A DNA stretch of 64,000 nt from Arenicola marina (lineage: Eukaryota; Annelida; Polychaeta; Arenicolidae), in the NCBI GenBank assembly GCA_964019135.1, contig OZ025248.1:38557670-38621669 (forward strand), read 5' to 3'. The notes beneath the pieces were generated by a model. It did no database searches, had not been told where the DNA came from, and saw nothing but the letters and a program-made list of their open reading frames with translations. Made by a program: the position numbers and the translations under genes. This document shows positions 38,694 to 50,100 of the stretch, one piece after another (the stretch's first letter is position 1; each line of letters starts with the position of its first letter).

Positions 38694-39117
38694 CTGTCAT
38701 TTTCATGTGTGCGCTACTCATTCTCGGGTGTGGCGCGTCAGACTCCAGACAAACATGTGTCGATCGTACAGACGATTTACGGTTGGACTGTGGAGTTGGT
38801 GTTGTCTACGTGGAAGGAGCAGCAGCGCTGGGAGACTGTAGCGAGTCCATGACGTGTTGCCAGGATACCAGCCATGGTGATGACGTCATCACGGCGCGGG
38901 TTAGAGATTGGTGTGACGGCTTAGCGAAATGTCACGTGACGGCTTCTACCTGGTACTATGCTGAGAATCGGGGGCGAACCAGCCTGGCAGTCAAGTATAT
39001 TTGTAAGGTTAGCGCGCACATTAGGTCAGGTATGGGCATGTCAGTGGATCAACTAGCAGAGTTGCATCTGATGCCAGTCATTCAAAACACGACACAATGC
39101 TACTCCAGGCACTTCCT
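38694..39117 (+). pseudogene. Receptor unit 6: 5' part only, cut inside lectin domain 2
   Basis: The ATG at 38694 (ACAATGG, good context) opens a signal peptide and a complete SUEL domain 1 nearly identical to the other copies. Domain 2 starts (TTQCYSRHF) and is then cut at 39112-39120, where the sequence switches to G-rich minisatellite. The 500 bases after the break are a near-copy of 37796-38295. CCTGGTAA is common to both sides of the join. No further exons belong to this unit. The open frame runs a short way into the repeat. Confidence 0.8.
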
Positions 39118-40440
39118 GGTAACTGGTTATTGGGGGGGGGGGGGGGGGCGGGGTTCTGAGCGCCAGCAGGGAATAGGCTCCTGGGAGGGGTGATCCGGGG
39201 TGGGGGGGGGTGGTGACCGCGCCATCAAGGAATAGGCTCCTGGGAGGGGTGGAGTGTGGAGGGTTTTGATCGCCAGCAGGAAATAGGCTCATGGAAAGGG
39301 GTGGTTGGGAAGGATTGTGACCGCCAGCAGTGAATAGACTTCTGGGAGGGGGTGATTAGGGGGGGGGGGGGTGACCGCCATCAGGGAATAGGCTTCAGGG
39401 AGACGGTGAGTGTGGAGGGTTTTGACCGCCGGCAGGGAATAGGCTCCTGAGATTGTGTGATTGAGGAGGGCTGTGACCGTCAGCAGGGAATAGGCTCCTG
39501 GGAGAGGGTGAGTGTGGAGGGTTGTGACCGCAGGCAGGGAATAGGCTCCTGGGAGGGGGTGCGTTTTGAGGGTTGTGACCGCCAGCAGAGAACAGGCTCC
39601 TAGGAGGTGGTGGTTGTGGAGGGTTGTGACCGCCAGCAGGGAATAGGCTCCTGGGACGGGGTGGTTGGGGAGGGTTGTGACCGCCAGCAGGGAATAGGCT
39701 CCTGGGACGGGGTGTTTGGGGGGGGGGGGTTGTGACCGCCAGCAGGGAATAGGCTCCTGGGAGGGGTGATCCAGGGGGGGGGGGGGCGGTGGTGACCGCG
39801 CCAGCAGGGAATAGGCTCCTGGGAGGGGTTGAGTGTGGAGGGTTTTGATCGCCAGCAGGAAATAGGCTCATGGAAAGGGGTGGTTGGGAAGGGTTGTGAC
39901 CGTCAGCAGTGAATAGACTTCTGGGAGGGGGTGATTAGGGGGGGGGGTGACCGCCAGCCGGGAACACGCTCCTGGGAGGGGGTGAGTGTGGAGGGTTGTG
40001 ACCGCCAGCTGGGACTAGGCTCCTGGGAGGGGGTGATTAGGGGGGGGGGGGGGTGACCGCCATCAGGGAATAGGCTCCAGGGAGAGGGTGAGTGTGGAGG
40101 GTTTTGACCGCCGGCAGTTGATAGGCTCCTGGGAGTGGGTGGTTGGGGAGGGTTGTGACAGCCAGCAGGGAATAGGCTCCTGAGAGGGGGTGAGCGTGGA
40201 TGGTTGTGTCCGCCAGCTGGGTATAGGCTCCTGGGATGGGGGGGGGGTGGAAGGGTTGTGACCGCCGGCAGGGAATAGGCTCCTGAGATTGTGTGGTTGG
40301 AGATTTTGGTGACCGCCAGCAGAGAATAGGCTCCTGGGAGGGAGTGGTTGGGGAGGGGTGTGACCGCCAGCAGGGAATAGGCTCCTCGGAGGGGGTGATT
40401 GGGGAGGGTTGTGAGTGCCAGCTAGGAATAGGCTCCTTCC
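39118..40440 (+). repeat. G-rich ~50-bp minisatellite fused to unit 6
   Basis: It has the same repeat family as 36801-38300. The first 500 bases duplicate 37796-38295 in the same order of variants. A few units carry long pure G runs of 8-18 bases, for example at 39131. Confidence 0.9.
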
Positions 40441-41299
40441 ATAAATAAATGAGTTCCAGCTGTCCTCCGCTTTTATGTGTGATTTGTGCATGCCGGATGA
40501 GAAACTCGTGCCGGCAGATAACGCACATGACTGAATCCTTTCGCCATAGGTACCGCATAACCGCCATGTTTCTGTTAGCTTTGCAAGCGTTCCTTCCCAT
40601 TTGCGAAATCGCGTCCACCCCTCATCATTACGGCCGCCGTATCTGGCCAGCTGACACATCTTTGTCTCCAGGACTCTGCATGTCACATCCACGCGGGAGC
40701 GCCATCACGGGGTTAATTCATGAACATTTCCGGGCGCAACCAGCTTGTTCTCACGTGTCTCGTCACAACTATATCGGCTTAACGTATCAAACGGTCTTTA
40801 CTGATAATCCCATGGCCCGTTACACCAGAGGAGTTCCTGTGTCCCGAGCACATTGACGCCCCAGTACTCAACACGTTACTGCTTTTGTCCTTCTTTTTCG
40901 TGGTGGGTGGTGGGTCTCGTTAAAAAATAGAATACAAATTAATACTTTGCAACTAACTATGTTGTATGAATACCGCGATTTATCATAATGTACCGCATGT
41001 AAGGCGTCACGTAGTTCCGGATCTCTACCATAATGTACGGCATGTAAGGTGCCACTTAGACCCGGATATCATGCTGCAACGCCACGCCGTGGGTGGATTT
41101 GTAGTTTAAGCCACATTTATGCACGCATGGGCTATGCCGGGGCTTCCTCGCGACCCAAGCGTACCGCTGCTGGCTGTATGTATCGTCTTACACTTGTGTT
41201 TCCCAATAAAACATCGTCAAACCTCACCATGTGTGTGCTCGCTTGTCTAAAATCTAGGAGTCGTGATTCTTGAGAAGAGCCTTTACACTCACTGAATTG
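40441..41299 (+). other. Inter-unit block before unit 7
   Basis: No gene is seen. The block (TTTATGTGTGATTTGTGCATG to the GCCACATTTATGCACGCATGG part) is shared with 50680-51500 and 53720-54370. It contains CCAATAAAACATCGTC, with AATAAA at 41205-41210, a possible shared polyadenylation site of upstream units. Confidence 0.5.
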
Positions 41300-41538
41300 A
41301 AGGACCAGGAAGTTGACAAACCCCAACCGACCGGTGCGGTGTGTACCGTCACAGTGTTACACAGTGGGCGCGATCGCCACATCACAACACTGCCTGCCAG
41401 GGAATATACCACCATTGTCTGTTCTACCTTGAACACTGTTGCATAGTTACATTATTAGAGACAGATCGCCTGTGTTCGAATCTGTAACGCAATACGCCTC
41501 TGGTAAACGTTTCGATCACCAATGTTAAACATAGAACA
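41300..41538 (+). promoter_or_regulatory. Class II 5' flank of unit 7, internally shortened
   Basis: It starts like the other class II flanks (ACCGGTGCGGTGTGTACCGT) but lacks the middle part with the AAGCTTGG box, jumping from CACAGTGGGC to CGATCGCCACATCAC. A regulatory difference from the sister units is possible. Confidence 0.45.
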
Positions 41539-44356
41539 ATGAAACGACCGTCGATTGTCGCGTGTGCGCTACTCATTCTCGGTTGTGGCGCCTCAGACTC
41601 CAGACAAACATGTGTCGATCGTACAGAAGATTTACGGTTGGACTGTGGAGTTGGTGTTGTCTACGTGGAAGGAGCAGCAGCGCTGGGAGACTGTATCAAG
41701 TCCGTGACTTGTTGCCAGGATTTCAGCCATGGTGATGACGTCATCACGGCGCGGGTTAGAGATTGGTGTGACGGCTTAGCGACATGTCACGTGACGGCCT
41801 CCAGCTGGTACCATGCTGAAAACCGGGGGCGAACCAGCATGGCAGTAAAGTATATGTGTAAGGTTAGGGCGCACATTAGGTCAGGTATGGAAATGTCAGT
41901 GGATCAACTAGCAGAGTTGCGTGTGATGCCCGCGATTCAAAGCACGACAAAATGCTACGGCAGTCCATTCTCCCAACGGTTGTGTTTTGGCGACACGACG
42001 ATTGCGATAACGGACGCCGTGTATGGAGTGAGTCCGTGTAACTTCGGTGTCCCTCATTGCTGTCCGGATCCCGGCGACTGCACCATCCCGGTCGAGGAGG
42101 CCGATCCGCCCGATCACCCTGACTATTACAATGAGATTCTGCTCAAGTGTAACAATAAACAGACATGTTTTGGCCTTCAGGCGCAATGGATAAACCACCT
42201 GTACGAGTGGTGTACAGGTGTCTCTGGCAGCACGGATTACGTCACGCTCCACTACATGTGTCTCACAGGTAATATAAACAGCTAGCCGTCTTCATTTGCA
42301 CAATTTTGGACATTTGTCCCACATTATCACAATGCAACGCTAATTATGATAATGAAATGACATCATATCATTTGCGGTTTTCACATTTCGCTTAGAAAGT
42401 ATAAAGTCCTATATTTTTTTTAATTCTGTGGGCCTTTGTTCTATTCACTCGTGTAAATAGATTGAAGCCAATATCGAACCCATATTTTCTAGAATGTATG
42501 CTATGAATAGTTCGGTTTGTGTAGGTGGCACTAATTTAGCAACGTGTTTCAGTTTCAATAACCGTGCTTCGTAACATCATTGACTTACAAGATATTTGAT
42601 AGATTCTTCCATAAGATGTAAAACGTTCAGTATGCGCTCTGTAAACGTCAACATGTAAATAACATGTTTCCATGAACATAAACTTTAGCACAGCAAGTCA
42701 TGACCATCAACCTCTGATTATGAAAATATGCTTGACCCTCCAGAAGCTGATCGGCTGACCACTACAACAGCTGCAACGACTGACGTAACCATGCCAAGTG
42801 CCGACCCCATCTCGACGATCAAGCCAGGGCCAGAGACGGTAGCGGTATCCACGGCAATCACAGATGTGGTATCCATGTTGACCGATGTGCCGTCTGATAG
42901 TGACTCCAGTGAAGGTAAGCCAGCGATCCAGTCTCACCCAATGGTGACGCTGACATTGTTGACAGATATCCCATTGGAATATGTCACTTGGCGTTTTTTT
43001 TAAACATCTTTACGTCGAGGCCAACTGATTTGACTTGGATAGAGGGGCGCGAACCCCCGAGATCTGGCACGATGGCAGGCCTGGCAGAATTCACTCGCGA
43101 CAAAGTGCGCTAACCACCAGACCGTGCGGATTGTTTATGTAACCGAGCCGGTTTGATCCCGATCAGAAGCCGAACTCCGATATCGAGTCAGCTGCTCGAC
43201 ATCTATTCGGCTGAAAGGATGATCCCTCTAGCCGCGGTTAGCAGGAATAGTTTGTCTCACTGATAATTTCTTCGTAATTGGATTAGCAATTAACCGTATT
43301 TACCATGATGGGATTACAAGCGCAAGTGAATTTAAAAAATTCAATGCACAATTGAAAAAACGATTTTGCATTAAGCAGAACTTGGCTGTTTTAAGGCACC
43401 ATAATGTTAGAGCGTTGTACTGATCCATATAATGTTCCATCTAATTATCTTTGTACTTTACTTGGCAGCCCCCCAGACCACGGTGATAATAGCGGCGGTT
43501 GTGACGGTTGTCGTGGTCGTTGTGGCTGTTGCGGTGACAGTGACGCTGTGGATGGTGTACAGGTAATGTCCACAGATACATTCCATAATAGTCAGCCCGC
43601 AATGAAGTGGCTGAATGCCGAGTGAGTGCCGCATGAAACGACTCAATCACGTTAATGTGTGATCTTTGTAGAATTTGTAGAATTGATTAGGAAAGCCAAT
43701 GGCCAAAGTAGATATTAAAGGGTGCCATTGCCGCCACCGATTCTGGACCCCCGCGGCTTGTCCACTGCGCATGTTATAATGCCAAAGAAAGCTTCAGGCG
43801 TTTATACGTAAAAATATCATCCATTCACTCACTAAATATTGCTCAGTTTTTTCGTAAATCCTGAGCTCTGTTGATATTTTAACCAATAATATTCCAATTC
43901 TATATCGACAGAAAGAGAAGAGCCAACAACACAGCCGAAGAGGGTAAAACTGTCGGTGCCCAGTCACCAAGTCTGAACAACTCGAGTCACCTCCCGGAAG
44001 CCGACCCCCTCCCACAATCACCGCCGCGGACGTCACACGCACCAGCGGGTTTTGATGACGCAGATCCGTATTACGTAAATTCGCAATCATCTCCTGGTTT
44101 CTATGACGTCATCAAGCCGGTCTCGGAGGCCTACGAACCCTTAGGGCCCTACAATAAACCTGAGGTCGCCAATACAACGGGAGATTATGTCAACGTTGTC
44201 GATACGACAATGGAAGGAAGGGCTCTGTACACTGAGCTTGTCCCGGGAATGGGTGTCGTACCAGGGAAGGCCCCGGGTGAGGGGAACACTACACCAGGGA
44301 TGGACTGGGCATTGGACCCTACGCTGGTGGAAAACCATCAGTACGGCACGAGATAG
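41539..44356 (+). CDS. Receptor unit 7: complete two-SUEL-domain receptor, type B (ITAM-like) tail
   Basis: Exons 41539-42268, 42744-42914, 43469-43562 and 43912-44356 sum to 1440 bases, 479 aa. The signal peptide (ALLILGCGAS) is followed by SUEL domain 1 (about 24-113) and domain 2 (about 133-243). The domain 2 loop is CNFGVPHCC. The stalk (244-300) is rich in Thr, Ser and Pro. The helix (about 305-328) is Val-rich and followed by RKRR. The tail has YYVN (Y386), YDVIKPVSEAYEPL (Y396 and Y406, ITAM spacing), YVNV (Y424, Grb2-type Y-x-N), YTEL (Y438), and ends QYGTR. This is the best type B reference copy. The stop TAG aligns with a CAG codon in type A tails. It is probably a surface receptor with kinase-recruiting potential. 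Confidence 0.85.
43010..43250 (-). mobile_element. tRNA-derived SINE (type 2), longer copy, in intron 2 of unit 7
   Basis: The minus strand reads GGTCTGGTGGTTAGCGCAC (A box) and GGGGGTTCGCGCCCCTC (B box). The body extends to about 43250 and matches 59940-60190 before unit 10. Confidence 0.75.
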
Positions 44357-44379
44357 GGTATGGGTCGAGAGGGCGGGTC

Positions 44380-45500
44380 CCGGGGTGAGTGTGGAAGGCC
44401 TGTCCCGCGGTGAGTGTGGAAGGCCTGTCCTGCGGTGAGTGTGGAAGGCCTGTCCCGCGGTGAGTGTGGAAGGCCTGTCCTGCGGTGAGTGTGGAAGGCC
44501 TGTCCCGCGGTGAGTGTGGAAGGCCTGTCCCGCGGTGAGTGTGGAAGGCCTGTCCCGCGGTGAGTGTGGAAGGCCTGTCCCGCGGTGAGTGTGGAAGGCC
44601 TGTCCCGCGGTGAGTGTGGAAGGCCTGTCCCGCGGTGAGTGTGGAAGGCCTGTCCCGCGGTGAGTGTGGAAGGCCTGTCCCGCGGTGAGTGTGGAAGGCC
44701 TGTCCCGCGGTGAGTGTGGAAGGCCTGTCCCGCGGTGAGTGTGGAAGGCCTGTCCCGCGGTGAGTGTGGAAGGCCTGTCCCGCGGTGAGTGTGGAAGGCC
44801 TGTCCCGCGGTGAGTGTGGAAGTCCTGTCCCGCGGTGAGTGTGGAAGGCCTGTCCCGCGGTGAGTGTGGAAGGCCTGTCCCGCGGTGAGTGTGGAAGGCC
44901 TGTCCCGCGGTGAGTGTGGAAGGCCTGTCCTGCGGTGAGGGTGGAAGGCCTGTCCCGCGGTGAGTGTGGAAGGCCTGTCCTGCGGTGAGTGTGGAAGGCC
45001 TGTCCCGCGGTGAGTGTGAAAAGCCTGTCCTGCGGTGAGTGTAGAAGGCCTGTCCCGCGGTGAGTGTGAAAAGCCTGTCCCGCGGTGAGTGTGGAAGGCC
45101 TGTCCCGCGGTGAGTGTGAAAAGCATGTCCCGCGGTGAGTGTGGAAGGCCTGTCCCGCGGTGAGTGTGAAAAGCCTGTCCCGCGGTGAGTGTGGAAGGCC
45201 TGTCCCGCGGTGAGTGTGGAAGGCCTGTCCCGCGGTGAGTGTGGAAGGCCTGTCCTGCGGTGAGTGTGGAAGGCCTGTCCCGCTGTGATTGTGAAAAGCC
45301 TGTCCTGCGGTGAGTGTGGAAGGCCTGTCCCGCGGTGAGTGTGGAAGGCCTGTCCCGGGGTAGGTGTGGAAGGCCTGTCCTGCGATGAGTGTGGAAGGCC
45401 TGTCCCGCGGTGGGTGTGGAAGGCCTGTCCTGCGGTGAGTGTGGAAGGCCTGTCCCGCGGTGAGTGTGGAAGGCCTGTCCTGCAGTGAGTGTGAAAAGCC
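44380..45500. repeat. 25-bp minisatellite (~44 copies)
   Basis: GGTGAGTGTGGAAGGCCTGT followed by CCCGC repeats almost perfectly right after the unit 7 stop. Variants are CCTGC and GTGAAAAGCC. Long minus-strand frames over it (TLTAGQAFHTHRGTG type) are by-products of the repeat. Confidence 0.97.
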
Positions 45501-46040
45501 TGACCCACGATGGTCGGGACAATTCCTTTGAAGGGGTGGGTGGGGAGAGCCATGCATGGTCAGAGGGAATAGGCTCCTGGGGGCGTGGGTGGGGAGGGCC
45601 ATACATGGTCAGGGGGAATAGGCTCCTGGGAGGGGATGGGTGGGCAGGGACATCGCGATCGGAGGGAATAGGCTCCTGGGAGGGGGTGGGTGGAGAGGGA
45701 CATAGCGATCAGAGGGAATAGGTTCCTGGGAGGGGGTGGGTGGGGAGGGACATAGCGATCAGAGGGAATAGGCTCCTGGGAGGGGATGGGTGGGGAGGGA
45801 CATATGGACCAGAGGGAATATGCCCCTTGGAGGGGTGGGTGGGGAGGGAAATGATGAGTAAGAGGGAATATTCACCTGGGAGGTGGTGGGCGGGGAGGAC
45901 AATAAAGGCCAAAGGGAATAGGTTCCTGAGAAGCCAGGCTGCGGGTGGGAAAGGCACTGACGGCCAGAGGGATTCGGCACATCCATTCTGGCAGTGGGTT
46001 GGTGGAGTGGGCGATGATGGCCAGGGAAGTTGTACAGCTC
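45501..46040 (+). repeat. G-rich ~60-bp repeat after unit 7
   Basis: GGGAATAGGCTCCTGGGAGG with GGTGGGTGGGGAGGGACATA recurs about seven times. It is related to the 50-bp family. Confidence 0.8.
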
Positions 46041-46799
46041 TCGACAAGAGTACATGGTGCGGGCCTTATCCGGACCGCCAGTGACCAGACGGCCCAATGA
46101 CAAGGAGTGACTAGCGTGGGTGAGCGGGTGTCGGGGCGTAGGTTGGGAGGGATAGGTTGATAGGTTACAATGTAGTTGTATCCTTAGATCTATCATGTGA
46201 TGCATGCAAGGTGTCACTTAGTCCTAGATGTCACGCTTCATCGCGACGCCATGGCTGGATTGGTGTTTTATGCCACCTTGATGCACACATGGGCTGAACC
46301 GGGCCATCAGCGCGCCACAGGCGTACCACAACATGACGTCACAGTCATAGGTTGGCCAACACACACCTTACCATGCGTTACTTTGTTTGTCTGGAAAGTC
46401 GTGCCTCTTGAGAAGAACCTTTACAGTCACTGAAATGAAGGACCAGGGAGTTGACAAACCCAAACCGCTGGGTATGGTGTTTATACCATTACAGTGTGCT
46501 ATGCGCACTGTTGAAGTGTAAAACACATCAGGCGGATCACTTACGTGAGGACGTGAGGAACACGGATCATGCTGCAACGCCACGACATGGGTAGATTGGC
46601 AGTTTAGGCCACCTTTGTGTACGCATGCGCTAAACCGGGGCTTCCGCGCTACACAAGCGTACCGCCGCTGACTGTATGTATCGCCCTACACTTGGGTCTG
46701 CCATTAAAACATCGTCAAAACTTACCATGCGTTCTTCTTTTGTCTAAAAAACTACAAGTCGTGATTTTTGAGGAGAGCACTTAGAGTCAGATAACTGAA
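46041..46799 (+). other. Inter-unit block before unit 8
   Basis: No gene is seen. Two tandem versions of a flank module lie at about 46220-46500 and 46566-46800 (ATGGCTGGATTGGTGTTTTA, CCGGGGCTTCCGCGC, then CTTGAGAAGA with CAGTCACTGAA). The same pair occurs before unit 11. Confidence 0.5.
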
Positions 46800-47159
46800 T
46801 GACTAGGAAGTATGCAATCCCCAGCCTACCGGTCTGGTGTGTACCGTCACTGTGCTACACGGCGGGCTGTGCATAGATGTGTAGTGATTAGGCTTGGTGG
46901 CTCATCCCATTCAAACGCATCAGGCAGACTACCTGGACAGGCGAGGCCAGGAGGAACAACATGGAGACGACGGTGGACACTATCGGCACATCACAACACT
47001 TACGTCCGAATATACTATCGTTGTCCGTTTCGCAGTTGAATATTGTTGCGTTGTTCGGTCATTGAGCCGTTTCTTTAGATGCAGTCTACTTGTTTACTAG
47101 ATCTGTAACGCAATACGCCTCTGGTAAACGTGTCGATTGCCACTGTTAAACATAGGATA
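46800..47159 (+). promoter_or_regulatory. Class II 5' flank of unit 8
   Basis: It has the full set of class II landmarks and ends ACATAGGATAATGG at the start codon. Confidence 0.5.
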
Positions 47160-50100
47160 ATGGAACGACCGATATGTTTCACGTGTGCGCTACTCATTCT
47201 CGGATGTGGCGCGTCGGACTCCAGACAAACATGTGTCGATCGTACAGAAGATTTACGGTTGGACTGTGGAGTTGGTGTTGTCTACGTGGAAGGAGCAGCA
47301 GCGCTGGGAGACTGTAGCGAGTCCGTGACGTGTAGCCAGGATACCAGCCATGGTGATGACGTCATCACGGCGCGGGTTACAGATTGGTGTGACGGCTTAG
47401 CGAGATGTCACGTGACGGCCTCCACCTGGTACCCTGCTGCAATCGGAGGGCGAACCAACCTGGCAGTAAATTATATGTGTAAGGCTAGGGCGTACAGTAG
47501 GTCAGGTATGGATATATCAGTGGATCAACTAGCAGAGTTGCGTGTGATGCCCGCCATTCAGAACACGACAAGGTGCTGCTCCAGCTACTTCTCCCAACAG
47601 TTGTGTCTTGGTGACACGACGATTGAGATAACGGACGCCGTGTATGGAGTGAGTCCGTGTAACGCTGATCCCACTCACTGCTGTCCGGATCCCGGCGACT
47701 GCACGATCCCGGTCGAAGAGAAGGATCCTAACGATCACCCTGACTATTACAATGAGATTCTGATCAAGTGTAACAATAAACAGACATGTGATGACCTTCA
47801 GGCGCAATGGATCAGTTACATTTCTGATTGGTGTACAGCTGACCCTGACAACACGGATTCCGTCACGCTCCACTACATGTGTCTCACAGGTATCTCCGCT
47901 GTATGTTTGGTTTTTGCAATTTTGGGCGCCTGGTTTTGTCCGTGATCTTTTCTTCGTTCATAATTCCCCGACACTTTCTGCCTGGACAATATCATTTCGA
48001 ATTTACCTCACCGAACCATCTCGATCCAGGGGGGCCATTATGGCTACTACAATGGTCAGGTGTAGCAATAAGCAGAAGTGTAATGGTCTTATTACCTCTT
48101 GGTACACCTTTCCGTACATGTGGTGTCTAGGCGCCTAAGGCACCTCGGATTACTACATGTGTCTCACAGGTAATACGAACTGTTGCACGCTTAGATTTGA
48201 AGCCAACGGTAGATAACATGGTGGGTACTTGCAAACTTGCATTAACGCGCGTTCAATTAACAACACAGTAACCTGTCTACCATCGCATACTTTTGATGAT
48301 ATAATATCTTTCGCGTTCCTTACTTAAATATATGTCTACATTGTGTCAGTTATATCAACAAGGTGAAGCCTATTACATTAACAAGCGCCTGTCGGGTAGT
48401 TATTCTTTACATCGTGCTCAGTATTTCATAGGAAAATCTGGATTTCTTGTTAACCAATGAACCGATAGCGTCCAATTTCAGCCTTAAGCATCTTTTGGCA
48501 CTGTTCACTTTTATCAATAAGTTGAAGCCAATACTGCATCCCGATTTTCTTTATGATTTTCTTTATGATCTAAGCGTTGCGAAGTATCCTTCCAGGTTTG
48601 CATAGAGACACTAATTTTGCAATGTGTTCAAATTTTAATATCCTTGCTACGTAACATATTGAACTAACAAGATATGTCATTACATGCAATAAGTAGATTC
48701 TTATAACATTTAAAACGTTCAGTAGGCGCTCTGTAAACCTTCATGAACATGAACTTGCCAAGCAAGTTATGCCCGTAATTACAGACGATGTAAATCTGTT
48801 GATATGCCCTCTAGATGCAGACTGACGTAACCATATCAACGAGTACCATCTCCATCTCCACGACCAAACCAGAATCTTCCACAGTTGCGGTGTCCACAGC
48901 CACCCCGAAAGTTGTATTCAGGGTGACCGATGCCACAACTGAGAGTGACGCCAGTAAAGGTAATCCAGCCGTCCAGTCTCACCCAGTAGTGACAATGTCT
49001 CTTCATGTCTTATTTCTCACTCGAATATGTCACATCACGCTTACCCAGTTTTTCATCTGATTTCTATCTGATGCGCGAACCCCAAATTTCGGCACGATGG
49101 CTGGGTTGGCCGAGTTCACTGGCGACACAGAGCGTTAGCGACCAGGCCACGCCGGTCATACATGTAATTAAATCGATCGATTGGATATATACGGATGCAT
49201 CATTTGACTAGCGGTACAACTGCCATAAAAGACGAAGGAACACGAGGCATTAATCAGAACTTTGGCTTCGTAACGATACATTACTCTGTTGATGGCGTTA
49301 GCATTCCTGATTTATTGAGTTAGCAGTCCTCTCCAGCTGTGTACCTTCGTACTTTACTTGACAGCCTCCCAGACCGCGGTGATAATAGCGGTGGTTGTGG
49401 CAGTTGCCGTGGTCGTCGTGGCCGTGGTGGTGGCAGTGACGGTTTGCATGGTGTGCAGGTATTACTAATGTTCATAGTTACAAAACAATCCTCAATAACA
49501 TTCGCAGCCAGGAACCTTGAGTGCCGCATTAAGCAGTTTAATCACGTTCATGTGTGAGCCAATGTATCGGTTGGTCTGTCCGGCGCCTTTTTATTACCTA
49601 ACACCAGACAAATTGGCAGAATTACATGACTAGGAAGAACTTGGTAAACCAGGAGCGACATTTATCCGCGATTATGACCAAAGAACGATTTAAGGCTTCG
49701 CACGTGCAGATATGAACTCCTTAAGCATTGCTATAATACATACAAACTGTTTCAGGGCATATTTATATGTTAACGGCAAAATTCTGATTCTAATCATACA
49801 GGATGAGAAAATCCAACACCACGTCCGAAGAGAGTAGAACTGTCGGTGCCCAGTCACCCGGTGTGGACAACTTGATCCACCTCCCGGAAGCTGAGCCTCT
49901 TCCACAGTCACCGCCTCGGATGATGACGTCACCCGCACCAGCGGGTGTTGATGACGCAGATCCCTATTACGTAAATTCGCAACCATCTCATGGTGTCTAT
50001 GACGTCATCAAGCCGGCCACAGAGGCATACGAACCCTTACGACCCTACAATAAACCTGAGGTCTCCAAGACAGCAGGAGATAATGTCAACGTTGTCGATA

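Noticed and set aside
40449-40856. Open frame in the inter-unit block with a hydrophobic stretch (MFLLALQAFLPICEIAS)
   Set aside because: The block is repeated at 50680 and 53720, but the frame is broken there and no domain or splice partner is visible, so conservation reflects duplication, not coding.
44141-45606. Three overlapping minus-strand open frames with TLTAGQAFHTHRGTG repeats
   Set aside because: A 25-base repeat cycles through all three frames with the same peptide; there is no independent sign of coding.
47529-47873. Recurrent minus-strand frames opposite lectin domain 2 (also 41908-42252, 55167-55445, 5619-5903)
   Set aside because: They mirror the conserved sense codons of domain 2 in each copy, without domains, starts or splice sites of their own.
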